DNA of 6,426 nt from Pseudomonadota bacterium (GTDB lineage: Bacteria > Pseudomonadota > Gammaproteobacteria > Burkholderiales > Burkholderiaceae_D): positions 1 through 6,426 of the forward strand of contig JAEWBA010000386.1 in the NCBI GenBank assembly GCA_023391395.1. Reading direction: 5' to 3'. Position numbers and translations under genes: made by a program. Within the stretch, counting starts at the first letter, position 1. The number at the start of each line of letters is the position of its first letter. Below the pieces are notes generated by a model. It did no database searches, had not been told where the DNA came from, and saw only the letters and a program-made list of their open reading frames with translations. Shown here one piece after another: positions 1-6,426 of this stretch.

Positions 1-1058
1 TCGGCATCGGCGTCCTCGTCACGCTCGCGGTCAGCTATGCGCAGCGCTGGCTGTCGCGGCATTTCGGCGAGGATGCCGGCGCGCCGATTCTCATCAGCCT
101 GCTGACTCCCTTCGGCGCCTATCTTGCGGCAGAGCATGTACAGGCCTCCGGCATTCTGGCCGCGGTTGCCGCCGGCATCACCATGAGCTACGTGGAACTG
201 AGCGGCCGGGCACTCGCGACCACGCGCCTGCATCGCGCCGCGGTGTGGGATACCGTCCAGTTTTCGCTGAACGGCATCATGTTCGTGCTGCTTGGCGAGC
301 AATTGCCGGCCATCCTGAAAAATGCCGTGGCGGCGGTGCAGCAAAGCGGCCACGTCAATCCCTGGTGGCTGGCCGTGTATGCGCTGGCGATCAATCTCGG
401 CCTGGCGCTGCTGCGTTTCGGATGGGTATGGACCTCGTTGCGTTTGAACGTTTTCCGGCGCCGGCACGGAGAGCCGCCGATCAAGGTCGATTGGCGCCTC
501 ATCGCCGCCACCTCGCTGGCTGGCGTGCGCGGCGCCATCACGCTGGCCGGCGTGCTGACCCTGCCTCTGCTGTTGCCCGACGGCAGTGCGTTTCCCGCAC
601 GCGACCTTGCCATCTTCCTGGCCACCGCGGTGATTCTCCTGTCGCTGGTGGTCGCCAGCGTGAGTCTGCCGCGCCTGCTTAAGGTCCTCGAATTCCCGGA
701 CGAGCCGCTTGAACAGCAGCAGGAAAAACAGGCGCGCCACGACGCGGCGGTCGCGGCAGTGGGGGCCATCGAAAGAATGCAGCAGCAGCCCCTGCGCGAC
801 CCGGAGGATGCCGATATTTTCGCCAATGCCGCCGCTCGCGTGATCGGGATCTACCGCCTGCGGCTGCAGGACGGCAGTGGACCGCGCGAGGCCGAACAAC
901 TGGTAAAGGCGGATCAGGCGGAGAAAACGCTGCGCCTGGCCGGACTGGACGCCGAGCGGAAGGCCGTCTACGAACTGGCCCGGGAAGGCAGGATTTCGGA
1001 TGCGCTTTCGCGCAAGCTGGTGCGTGAAATCGACCTTGCCGAATCGCGCTATCGCTAA
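1..1058 (+). CDS. CPA1-family Na+/H+ antiporter, C-terminal part (5' truncated by window edge)
   Basis: Inner-membrane monovalent cation/proton antiporter for pH and sodium homeostasis. The frame is open from base 3 (first codons GIGVLVTLAV), giving 351 codons before TAA at 1056-1058. An internal ATG at 183 is not the start, because clear membrane-protein sequence continues upstream of it. Visible landmarks are a helix with FVLLGEQLP (about nt 276-308) and the CPA1/NHE signature SLAGVRGAITLAG (nt 513-551, its Arg codon at 528-530), followed by hydrophobic helices to about nt 680. After that comes a charged, probably cytoplasmic tail of roughly 125 residues rich in Gln, Glu, Ala and Arg, predicted helical. 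Bacterial members usually have about 520-550 residues, so roughly the first third, including the ion-binding Asn-Asp region, lies outside the window. Cation specificity cannot be judged from this part. The gene converges with the small lipoprotein gene, with 25 bp between stop codons and no obvious terminator. Confidence 0.9.
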   Translation, partial: GIGVLVTLAVSYAQRWLSRHFGEDAGAPILISLLTPFGAYLAAEHVQASGILAAVAAGITMSYVELSGRALATTRLHRAAVWDTVQFSLNGIMFVLLGEQLPAILKNAVAAVQQSGHVNPWWLAVYALAINLGLALLRFGWVWTSLRLNVFRRRHGEPPIKVDWRLIAATSLAGVRGAITLAGVLTLPLLLPDGSAFPARDLAIFLATAVILLSLVVASVSLPRLLKVLEFPDEPLEQQQEKQARHDAAVAAVGAIERMQQQPLRDPEDADIFANAAARVIGIYRLRLQDGSGPREAEQLVKADQAEKTLRLAGLDAERKAVYELAREGRISDALSRKLVREIDLAESRYR

Positions 1059-1083
1059 GGCAAATCGAACAGGTACCCCCTGC

Positions 1084-1257
1084 TCAATCCAGAACGTCGT
1101 AAAGCAGACCAACTCCGCCGCCCACCAGGGCGCCGGTTTCCGTATTGCCGGAAAGGCTGCCGATGCCGGCGCCGACCGCCGCGCCGGTCGCTGTCGCGCA
1201 CCCGGCGGCGAGCAGAACAGCGGCAGCGAGAATCGATGCGGAAACCAATTGCCTCAT
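1084..1257 (-). CDS. Small glycine-zipper lipoprotein, 57 aa
   Basis: Short gene read from the reverse strand: ATG at 1257-1255, TGA at 1086-1084, 57 residues. A GGGAGG ribosome-binding site (1269-1264) sits 6 nt before the ATG. The N-terminus (MRQLVSASILAAAVLLAAGC) is a lipoprotein signal with lipobox LAAGC and lipidated Cys20. The mature part is almost entirely a glycine zipper: Gly25, 29, 33 and 37 at four-residue spacing, then a polar break (NTET), then Gly42, 46 and 50, ending LLYDVLD. This matches the Gly-zipper/YMGG-like class of envelope lipoproteins, whose paired GxxxG helices insert in or pack against membranes. Their exact roles are mostly unknown, although some members act in envelope integrity or stress. 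It starts 20 bp after the stop of the exported-protein gene and is probably co-transcribed with it. It is shorter than many relatives but shows no sign of truncation. Confidence 0.8.
   Translation of the reverse strand: MRQLVSASILAAAVLLAAGCATATGAAVGAGIGSLSGNTETGALVGGGVGLLYDVLD
1129..1173. repeat. Nested inverted repeat inside the glycine-zipper gene
   Basis: Outer arms GGCGCCGG (1129-1136) and CCGGCGCC (1166-1173) are perfectly complementary over 8 bp. Inside them, TTTCCG (1137-1142) and CGGAAA (1149-1154) form a second perfect 6-bp stem with the 6-nt loop TATTGC. An unpaired 11-nt segment (1155-1165) lies on one side. In the - strand mRNA this could fold into a strong bulged hairpin within codons 29-43. 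Gly/Ala-rich codons favour such GGCGCC words, so the outer arms may be coincidental. Confidence 0.4.
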
Positions 1258-1263
1258 GGCGAG

Positions 1264-1269
1264 CCTCCC
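1264..1269 (-). promoter_or_regulatory. Ribosome-binding site of the glycine-zipper lipoprotein gene
   Basis: GGGAGG on the reverse strand, 6 nt before the ATG at 1257. It lies in the short gap between the two - strand genes. It fixes the start of this very short gene and supports its being translated independently of the gene upstream. Confidence 0.7.
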
Positions 1270-1277
1270 GTGCGTCC

Positions 1278-1727
1278 TTATTTGCGCAGTTTGGCGGCGG
1301 CCGAGGGATCGACCACATCGACCCAGAGCACGCCCAGCGGCGGCAAGTCACGCCGGCCGGGATTGGCCTCGTACCAGCGGGTGATCCGGTTCGAGGCCTC
1401 GTCCAGGGTCATGTGTGCAAGTGCCTGATTCACGCGCGAGCCGGCTGGCGGAAGCGATAGTCCCTTTTTCTGCGCATAGGCAGTTTCGAGATTGGTCATG
1501 CTGGACGCGCCTATCAGAAAGACTTTGCGCTCGTCCGGCGAGGATTGCAGCCACATTTCACCATCGATATTGATCGGCTGGCGCTGGGCGTAGGAAGGGG
1601 TAGCCACCAAGGCAAGCGCCAGGGCTAGCAGCAAGATCCGCAGCAAGCGCCGCACCCGTACCCTGGCCGATTTGGCGGGAACCGGCTCCTTGTCCCGTGA
1701 CGTGTCAAGGGTTGCCGCGCTGGACAT
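1278..1727 (-). CDS. Uncharacterised exported protein, 149 aa
   Basis: I do not recognise a named family. The start chosen is ATG at 1727-1725 because AGGAGGT (1738-1732) lies 4 nt before it; the frame stays open to 1871 upstream but without comparable support. The N-terminus has a polar stretch, an Arg-rich segment (residues 22-30, RVRVRRLLR), a Leu/Ala core (31-42) and a likely signal peptidase I site after SYA (47/48), leaving about 102 periplasmic residues. The n-region is unusually long, so an uncleaved signal anchor is also possible; GTG at codon 25 is a weaker alternative start. The mature part has no Cys, so no disulfides. Notable segments are GEMWLQSSPDERKVFLIG (56-73), helix-like LDEASNRITRWYEANP (108-123) and a hydrophobic strand LGVLWVDVVDP (131-141). 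It reads as a compact alpha/beta domain with Trp at 59, 118 and 135. It probably forms an operon with the downstream lipoprotein gene, and both products go to the envelope. Confidence 0.75.
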   Translation of the reverse strand: MSSAATLDTSRDKEPVPAKSARVRVRRLLRILLLALALALVATPSYAQRQPINIDGEMWLQSSPDERKVFLIGASSMTNLETAYAQKKGLSLPPAGSRVNQALAHMTLDEASNRITRWYEANPGRRDLPPLGVLWVDVVDPSAAAKLRK

Positions 1728-1731
1728 CGCT

Positions 1732-1738
1732 ACCTCCT
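1732..1738 (-). promoter_or_regulatory. Strong Shine-Dalgarno of the exported-protein gene
   Basis: AGGAGGT on the reverse strand, a near-perfect anti-16S match, 4 nt before the ATG at 1727. It decides the start against the in-frame extension to 1871. Confidence 0.8.
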
Positions 1739-1961
1739 GTGCCAAATCGCCAATATCTCCTTGAAGTGTAGGCACGGGCTGGGGGCCGGTTACCCGATTC
1801 CCTGGCACACTGCGCCAAATCAAGCGGCATTGCAGAATGGATAAACTTTCGCCGCTCCACAGAGCCTGCATCCGGTGGCCCCAAGGAAGCGGAATGGGAA
1901 AACCCTCAAGCTGTGCTGGCGGCGAGTCAGCTTTCGAGTGTCATCCGGCGATAGTAAAAAC

Positions 1962-1983
1962 GAATGAGAATGATCGTTTATTC
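1962..1983 (+). promoter_or_regulatory. Fur-box-like AT-rich inverted repeat
   Basis: The core TGAGAATGATCGTTT (1965-1979) matches the Fur 7-1-7 consensus TGATAATnATTATCA at 9 of 14 defined positions: left half 6 of 7, right half 3 of 7. Two overlapping inverted repeats lie here: AACGA/TCGTT (1959-1963 and 1974-1978) and an outer imperfect GAATGA/TTATTC (1962-1967 and 1978-1983). It covers the -35 zone of the efflux promoter, where a bound repressor would block transcription. The operator of a TetR-type regulator encoded elsewhere is an equally possible reading. Confidence 0.35.
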
Positions 1984-1987
1984 TTTG

Positions 1988-1996
1988 TGGTATAGT
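1988..1996 (+). promoter_or_regulatory. Extended -10 promoter of the efflux operon
   Basis: TGGTATAGT combines the extended -10 element TGn (1988-1990) with the -10 hexamer TATAGT (1991-1996, 5 of 6 matches to TATAAT). No good TTGACA-like hexamer lies 16-18 bp upstream, which fits an extended -10 promoter. Transcription would begin near 2003, giving a leader of about 55 nt that is pyrimidine-rich and ends in the ribosome-binding site of the fusion-protein gene. Confidence 0.5.
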
Positions 1997-2047
1997 GCGC
2001 CCTTTTCCTCTCGCCGCTCCAGATTTGTCGGTTTTCAATTCCATTTC

Positions 2048-2051
2048 GAGG
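2048..2051 (+). promoter_or_regulatory. Ribosome-binding site of the membrane-fusion protein gene
   Basis: GAGG lies 6 nt before ATG 2058. It supports that start over the in-frame GTG at 1995, which overlaps the -10 hexamer and would put 21 non-signal residues in front of a canonical lipoprotein signal peptide. Confidence 0.6.
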
Positions 2052-2057
2052 TCACTC

Positions 2058-3263
2058 ATGCAACCCAAACCCCTGACGCGAACCGCATTCGCCATTGTGC
2101 TTGCAGCCTTTGCCCTGTCTGCATGCGGGAAAAAGGAAGCGCCGCCGCCGCCCGCCCCTGCCGCCCAGGCTGTCACGGTCGTAACGCTGCAGGCCGAGGA
2201 TGTCAGCCTGACACGCGAACTGCCCGGTCGCACCAGTGCATACCTGATCGCCGAAGTCCGTCCGCAGGTCAGCGGCATCGTCCAGAAGCGCCTGTTCACC
2301 GAAGGGGGGATGGTCAAGGCCGGCCAATCCTTGTATCAGTTGGACGACGCCAGCTACCGCGCCAATTTCAACAGTGCCAAGGCCACGCTGGCGCGCGCCC
2401 AGGCAACCCTGAAGTCGGCGGAGCTGAATGCCAAGCGCTCGAACGAGCTGATCAAGATCGATGCCGTCAGCAAGCAGGACAATGAAAACGCCAATGCCGC
2501 CCTGGCCCAGGCCCGTGCCGATGTGGCCGCTGCCGAGGCCGCCGTGGAAAGCAGCAAGGTCACGCTCGATTACGCCCGCATCACCTCCCCGATCAACGGC
2601 CGCATCGGCAAGTCGTCTGTCACCCAGGGTGCGCTCGTCACTGCCAATCAGGCAACGGCGCTCGCTACCGTGCAGCAACTCGACAAGGTCTATGTGGACC
2701 TGACGCAGTCGGCCAGCGAGCTTCTGGACCTGCGCAGGGACGCGGCGGCCGGCAAGCTGACCCGTTCCGGCGATGTCCCGGTGCAAATCGTGCTGGAAGA
2801 CGGCAGCCGCTACAAGCATGAAGGCAAGCTCGCCTTTGCCGACGTGTCCGTCGACCCGACCACCGGCAGCTACCTGCTGCGCGCCACCGTCCCCAATCCC
2901 GATTTCCTCCTGATGCCCGGCATGTATGTGCGCGCGGTGATGGCAAGCGGCGTGCGCAAGGACGCGATCCTGGCGCCGCAGCAAGGTATTGCACGCGATC
3001 CCAAGGGCAACACGACCGCCATGGTGGTCACCAAGGATGGCAAGGTGGAACAGCGCCAGGTCAGGGTCAGCCGTACTGTCGGCGACAAATGGCTGGTCGA
3101 AGACGGCCTTGCCGACGGCGACCGCGTGATTGTCGAAGGCCTGCAGAAAATCCGCCCCGGCATGCCGGTGAATCCGACCGAAGCCGGCACCCAGGCCGGC
3201 GCGCCCGACGCCGACGGCAAGGCCCAACCCGGCGCCCCGGCGGCCGCCAACTCGAAGCCCTAA
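2058..3263 (+). CDS. acrA: RND efflux membrane-fusion (periplasmic adaptor) lipoprotein, AcrA/MexA type
   Basis: Adaptor of a tripartite multidrug pump, linking the inner-membrane RND transporter to the outer-membrane channel. It has 401 residues, normal for the family. A lipoprotein signal ends in lipobox LSAC with lipidated Cys23. The following GKKE resembles MexA, whose Lys/Ser at +3/+4 keep it at the inner membrane in Pseudomonas, so inner-membrane anchoring is likely. Domains in order: Pro/Ala linker (28-37); first lipoyl half-motif (68-96, VRPQVSGIVQKRLF); alpha-helical hairpin rich in Ala, Lys and Glu (about 100-170); second lipoyl half (175-197, ITSPINGRIGKSSVTQG); beta-barrel (about 205-295, with PNPDFLLMPGMYVRAVM at 279-295); membrane-proximal domain (about 300-372, with LADGDRVIVEGLQKIRPGMP); and a Pro/Ala/Gly-rich tail (373-401). 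It is first in the operon, with 12 bp to the pump gene. The acrA symbol is by family; the exact ortholog (mexA, bpeA, ttgA) cannot be settled here. Confidence 0.95.
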   Translation: MQPKPLTRTAFAIVLAAFALSACGKKEAPPPPAPAAQAVTVVTLQAEDVSLTRELPGRTSAYLIAEVRPQVSGIVQKRLFTEGGMVKAGQSLYQLDDASYRANFNSAKATLARAQATLKSAELNAKRSNELIKIDAVSKQDNENANAALAQARADVAAAEAAVESSKVTLDYARITSPINGRIGKSSVTQGALVTANQATALATVQQLDKVYVDLTQSASELLDLRRDAAAGKLTRSGDVPVQIVLEDGSRYKHEGKLAFADVSVDPTTGSYLLRATVPNPDFLLMPGMYVRAVMASGVRKDAILAPQQGIARDPKGNTTAMVVTKDGKVEQRQVRVSRTVGDKWLVEDGLADGDRVIVEGLQKIRPGMPVNPTEAGTQAGAPDADGKAQPGAPAAANSKP

Positions 3264-3265
3264 GC

Positions 3266-3270
3266 GGAGA
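3266..3270 (+). promoter_or_regulatory. Ribosome-binding site of the RND pump gene
   Basis: GGAGA lies in the 12-bp gap after the fusion-protein stop, 5 nt before ATG 3276. It is a moderate site. The short spacing suggests translation of the pump is coupled to termination of the fusion protein. Confidence 0.6.
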
Positions 3271-3275
3271 TATTC

Positions 3276-6200
3276 ATGGCACGTTTCTTTATCGATCGCC
3301 CGATCTTTGCGTGGGTGATCGCCATCATCATCATGCTGGCCGGCGCGCTGGCGATCACCAAGCTGCCGGTGTCGATGTATCCGACCATCGCGCCGCCGAC
3401 GGTAAACATCAATGCCACCTATCCCGGCGCTTCCGCCAAGGTGGTCGAGGATTCGGTGACGCAGATCATCGAGCAGAACATGAAGGGCCTGGACGGCCTG
3501 ATCTACATGTCGGCCACCAGCTCGGCCAACGGCATGGCCCAGGTCACCCTGACCTTCCAGAACGGCACCGACCCGGACATTGCCCAGGTGCAGGTGCAGA
3601 ACAAGCTGCAACTGGCGATGCCCTTGCTGCCGCAGGAAGTCCAGCGCCAGGGCGTCAATGTCAGCAAATCGTCCAGCGGCTTCCTGCAAGTGGTCGGCTT
3701 CGTGTCCGAAGACGGCAGCATGGACAAGGACGACATTTCGGACTACGTCTCGGCCACCCTGGTCGATCCGCTGTCGCGCGTTCCCGGCGTGGGCAACATC
3801 CAGGTGTTCGGCGCCAAGTACGCGATGCGCATCTGGCTCGATCCGAACAAGCTCGATACCTACCGCCTGGCAGCCACCGATGTCATCGGCGCCATCGAAG
3901 CGCAGAACGCCCAGGTGGCGGTCGGCCAGCTCGGCGGCACGCCGGCGATCCCCGGGCAGCAGCTCAACGCCACGATTTCCGCACAGGACCGTCTGCAGAC
4001 GCCTGAGCAATTCCGCGAGATTGTCATCCGCAGCAATCCGGACGGTTCGATCCTGAAGCTGGGCGACATCGCCCGCGTCGAACTGGGCGCGGAAACCTAC
4101 GACTTCCTCACCTATTACAACGGCAAGCCGGCAAGCGGCATCGCCATTTCGCTGGCGACCGGCGCCAATGCGCTCGACACCGCCGCCGGAGTGGAAGCCA
4201 AGCTCAAGGAGCTGGAGCCCTATTTCCCGGCCGGTTTGAGGGCGGTGATCCCGTTCGACACCACGCCCTTCGTGGATGCCTCCATCCAGGAAGTCATCAA
4301 GACCCTGGCCGAAGCGATCCTGCTGGTGTTCCTGGTGATGTATCTGTTCCTGCAGAACTTCCGCGCCACCATCATCCCGACCATTGCCGTGCCGGTGGTG
4401 CTGCTCGGCACCTTCGGCGTGCTGGCCGCGCTCGGCTTTTCCATCAACATGCTGACCATGTTCGCCATGGTGCTGGCCATCGGCCTGCTGGTCGATGACG
4501 CCATCGTGGTGGTGGAAAACGTCGAACGCATCATGCCCGACGAAGGGCTGTCGCCGCTGGAGGCGACCCGCAAATCCATGGACCAGATCACCGGCGCCCT
4601 GGTCGGCATCGGGTTGGTGCTGTCGGCGGTGTTCGTGCCGATGGCCTTCATGACCGGCTCGACCGGGATCATCTACCGCCAGTTCTCGGTCACTATCGTC
4701 TCGGCGATGGCGCTGTCGGTGCTGGTGGCGATCGTGTTGACGCCGGCCCTGTGCGCCACCATGCTCCAGCCCGTCAAAAAGGGCCACCACCATCACGAGA
4801 AAGGCTTTTTCGGCTGGTTCAACCGCAATTTCGAACGCACCAGCGGCCGCTACCAGCGCGGCGTGCACGGCATCATCTCGCGCCCCAAGCGTTTCATGGC
4901 GATTTTCCTCGCCCTCTCGGCGGTGATGGCCTTGCTGTTCGTGCGCCTGCCCAGCTCCTTCCTGCCCCCCGAAGACCAGGGCGTGCTGTTCGCCATGGTC
5001 CAGGCGCCGGTAGGCGCGACCCAGGAACGCACCATGGATTCGATGCGCAAGGTCGAAAAGCACTTTCTCGAAGATGAAAAGGACACCGTCGATTCGGTCT
5101 TCCTGGTCCAGGGTTTCAGCTTCGCCGGCATGGGCCAGAACAACGGCATCGCCTTCGTCAAGCTGAAGGACTGGGACGAGCGCACCTCGCCCGAAGCCAG
5201 CATCAATGCGATCGCCGGACGCGCCATGGGGACTTTCAGCCACATCAAGGACGCCTTCGTGTTCGCCTTCGCCCCGCCGGCCATGCCGGAACTGGGTACC
5301 GCCGCCGGCTTCAACTTCTACCTGCAGGACAACGCCAACCAGGGACATGCAGCCTTGCTGGCCGCGCGCAACCAGTTGCTCGGCGCCGCCGCCCAGAGCA
5401 AGCTGCTGACCAACGTGCGCCCCAACGGACAGGAAGACACGCCGCAGTTGCGCGTCGACGTCGATACCCGGAAGGCCTCGGCCCTCGGCCTGTCGATCGC
5501 CAACATCAACGCCACGCTGGCCACCGCCTGGGGCGGCGCCTATATCGATGACTTCATCGATCGCGGCCGCGTCAAGCGCGTCTATATGCAGGCCGATGCG
5601 CCCTTCCGCATGACGCCCGATGACTTCAATCGCTGGTCGGTGCGCAACAGCGAAGGCAAGATGGTGCCCTTTGCCAGCTTCGCGAGCTGGAGCTGGGAAT
5701 ACGGGTCGCCGCGACTGGAGCGCTACAACGGCGTGCCGGCCATGGAAATCCAGGGTGAAGGCGCGCCCGGCGTCAGTTCCGGCGATGCCATGGCCGAGAT
5801 CGAGCGCCTGGCGGCGCAGCTGCCGCCCGGATTCGGCGTCGAATGGACCGCGCTCTCCTACCAGGAGCGGCAGGCCGGCGAACAGACCACCCTGCTCTAT
5901 TCGCTTTCCTTGCTGATCGTGTTCCTCTGCCTGGCCGCGCTCTATGAAAGCTGGAGCGTGCCGACCGCGGTACTGCTGGTGGCGCCGCTCGGGATTCTCG
6001 GCGCGGTGCTGGCCAACACGCTGCTCGGGCTGGAGCGCGACGTGTACTTCCAGGTGGCGATGCTGACCACGGTCGGCCTCTCCAGCAAGAACGCGATCCT
6101 GATCGTCGAATTTGCCAAGGCCAATCTGGAGAAGCATGGCATGGGCCTGTTCGAGGCCACCATGCAGGCGGTGCGCGACCGCTTGCGTCCGATCATCATG

Positions 6201-6426
6201 ACCTCGCTGGCCTTCGGCCTCGGCGTGCTGCCGCTGGCATTGGCGACCGGCCCAGGCTCCGGCGCGCAGCGCGCGATCGGCAGCGGCGTGGTCGGCGGCA
6301 TGCTGGCCGGCACTCTGCTCGGCATTTTCTTCATTCCCTTGTTCTTCGTGGTGGTGCAGCGCCTGTTCGTTCGCAAGAAACCTACGGTCCCGGCCGCCGC
6401 ACCTGCAGCAGGAGTCCCTTCCCATG
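3276..6426 (+). CDS. acrB: RND multidrug efflux pump, HAE1 family, AcrB/MexB type (3' end just outside window)
   Basis: Inner-membrane trimeric proton/drug antiporter that exports amphiphilic and hydrophobic compounds. 1050 complete codons are visible with no stop or frameshift; AcrB has 1049 residues, so only the last few codons are missing. The N-terminus [17 protein letters not shown] is diagnostic. TM1 is at about 10-28, the first periplasmic porter region about 30-335, TM2-6 about 337-495, TM7 about 540-557, the second porter region about 560-868, and TM8-12 about 870-1030. The proton relay is complete: D407 and D408 in [19 protein letters not shown]938 in [14 protein letters not shown]969 and T976. 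The Phe drug pocket is kept at F136, F178, F609, F614, F616 and F627. HAE1 motif GKPASGIAI is at 283-291. The switch loop reads [12 protein letters not shown] (613-624), with Met619 where AcrB has Arg620. Four consecutive His (504-507) lie in the cytoplasmic loop after TM6. The tail is Pro/Ala-rich. The acrB symbol is by family; natural substrates cannot be told. Confidence 0.96.
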   Translation, partial: MARFFIDRPIFAWVIAIIIMLAGALAITKLPVSMYPTIAPPTVNINATYPGASAKVVEDSVTQIIEQNMKGLDGLIYMSATSSANGMAQVTLTFQNGTDPDIAQVQVQNKLQLAMPLLPQEVQRQGVNVSKSSSGFLQVVGFVSEDGSMDKDDISDYVSATLVDPLSRVPGVGNIQVFGAKYAMRIWLDPNKLDTYRLAATDVIGAIEAQNAQVAVGQLGGTPAIPGQQLNATISAQDRLQTPEQFREIVIRSNPDGSILKLGDIARVELGAETYDFLTYYNGKPASGIAISLATGANALDTAAGVEAKLKELEPYFPAGLRAVIPFDTTPFVDASIQEVIKTLAEAILLVFLVMYLFLQNFRATIIPTIAVPVVLLGTFGVLAALGFSINMLTMFAMVLAIGLLVDDAIVVVENVERIMPDEGLSPLEATRKSMDQITGALVGIGLVLSAVFVPMAFMTGSTGIIYRQFSVTIVSAMALSVLVAIVLTPALCATMLQPVKKGHHHHEKGFFGWFNRNFERTSGRYQRGVHGIISRPKRFMAIFLALSAVMALLFVRLPSSFLPPEDQGVLFAMVQAPVGATQERTMDSMRKVEKHFLEDEKDTVDSVFLVQGFSFAGMGQNNGIAFVKLKDWDERTSPEASINAIAGRAMGTFSHIKDAFVFAFAPPAMPELGTAAGFNFYLQDNANQGHAALLAARNQLLGAAAQSKLLTNVRPNGQEDTPQLRVDVDTRKASALGLSIANINATLATAWGGAYIDDFIDRGRVKRVYMQADAPFRMTPDDFNRWSVRNSEGKMVPFASFASWSWEYGSPRLERYNGVPAMEIQGEGAPGVSSGDAMAEIERLAAQLPPGFGVEWTALSYQERQAGEQTTLLYSLSLLIVFLCLAALYESWSVPTAVLLVAPLGILGAVLANTLLGLERDVYFQVAMLTTVGLSSKNAILIVEFAKANLEKHGMGLFEATMQAVRDRLRPIIMTSLAFGLGVLPLALATGPGSGAQRAIGSGVVGGMLAGTLLGIFFIPLFFVVVQRLFVRKKPTVPAAAPAAGVPSH
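6410..6426 (+). promoter_or_regulatory. Possible start of the next gene (outer-membrane channel?) overlapping the pump gene
   Basis: AGGAG (6410-6414) followed 9 nt later by ATG (6424-6426), the last bases of the window, in a different frame from the pump gene. In fusion-protein/RND operons the third gene is often an OprM/TolC-type outer-membrane factor starting at or within the pump's end, so this ATG is a reasonable start for it. No coding sequence beyond the ATG is visible. Confidence 0.35.

Larger units (their letters stand above)
1728..2057. other. Divergent intergenic region between exported-protein gene and efflux operon
   Basis: These 330 bp without a gene should hold the promoters of both divergent units. 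The right part (about 1950-2000) is distinctly AT-richer than its surroundings and holds the rightward promoter and the Fur-like element listed separately. For the leftward unit I see no convincing -35/-10 pair; TACACT (reverse strand, 1770-1765) is the best -10 candidate and has no good -35 partner. No tRNA, riboswitch or terminator pattern is visible. The 11-bp word TCGCCGCTCCA occurs twice (1849-1859 and 2011-2021) in direct orientation, which may be chance. Confidence 0.6.

Noticed and set aside
1059..1083. Terminator between the convergent antiporter and lipoprotein genes
   Set aside because: Only a 4-bp CAGG/CCTG stem (1075-area) is visible, with no T-run on either strand.
1055..1351. 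A 98-codon - strand frame overlapping the small lipoprotein and the exported protein
   Set aside because: It is out of frame with both supported genes, is Arg-rich, has no ribosome-binding site and shows no recognisable features.
1740..1766. Seven-codon TTG-started upstream mini-frame before the exported-protein gene, behind AAGGAG on the - strand
   Set aside because: It is very short with a TTG start, and nothing beyond the weak spacing supports its translation.
1802..1816. Sigma-54-like TGGCAC element
   Set aside because: TGGCAC is followed by ACTGCGCC, and the required TTGC at the -12 position is missing.
1728..1871. N-terminal extension of the exported protein to 1871
   Set aside because: No ribosome-binding site supports it, and the near-perfect AGGAGGT sits directly before ATG 1727.
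1849..2021. 11-bp direct repeat TCGCCGCTCCA at 1849-1859 and 2011-2021
   Set aside because: There are only two copies, 162 bp apart, with no symmetry and no link to a promoter element; it is likely chance in GC-rich DNA.
1995..2057. Upstream GTG start extending the fusion protein by 21 residues
   Set aside because: The GTG overlaps the -10 hexamer and would bury a canonical lipoprotein signal; ATG 2058 has a GAGG site 6 nt before it.
2052..6425. A 1457-codon open frame on the - strand opposite both efflux genes
   Set aside because: It runs codon-in-register with the fusion-protein and pump genes, which share a frame. Stops on this strand would need TTA, CTA or TCA sense codons, which GC-rich genes avoid. 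Its His/Arg/Gln/Asp-rich composition is typical of antisense shadows.

Overview
The window is GC-rich DNA with the codon use and gene style of a Gram-negative proteobacterium. The MexA/AcrA- and AcrB-type proteins and the CPA1 antiporter fit a betaproteobacterium of the Burkholderiales (Oxalobacteraceae- or Burkholderiaceae-like). That placement is an impression from protein style, not a database result.

Layout: (1) The left edge cuts into a CPA1-family Na+/H+ antiporter gene on the + strand; its C-terminal 351 codons end at 1058. (2) Convergent with it, on the - strand, is a two-gene unit read from 1727 down to 1084. The first gene encodes an uncharacterised 149-residue exported protein (1727-1278). 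The second encodes a 57-residue glycine-zipper lipoprotein (1257-1084) that is too short for routine ORF listing. Each has a clear Shine-Dalgarno sequence and the gap is 20 bp. (3) A 330-bp divergent intergenic region (1728-2057) carries an extended -10 promoter pointing right, overlapped upstream by a Fur-box-like AT-rich inverted repeat. (4) From 2058 to the right edge lies a tripartite RND efflux operon: a membrane-fusion lipoprotein (acrA/mexA type, 2058-3263) and, 12 bp later, the inner-membrane proton/drug antiporter (acrB/mexB type, from 3276). The pump gene is open to the last base with 1050 complete codons, so it is very nearly full length. The last three bases are an ATG preceded by AGGAG, possibly the start of the outer-membrane channel gene overlapping the pump gene.

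Function: the RND pump would use the proton motive force to take amphiphilic or hydrophobic compounds from the periplasm and inner membrane, and the fusion protein would couple it to an outer-membrane duct. The pump's proton-relay residues (D407, D408, K938, R969, T976) and the Phe-rich drug pocket (F136, F178, F609, F614, F616, F627) are all present, so it looks functional. No TetR- or MarR-type repressor gene lies next to it in this window; the only regulatory candidate visible is the Fur-like element.

I do not see a new multi-gene system. The least explained items are the divergent exported-protein/lipoprotein pair and the possible iron control of the pump.
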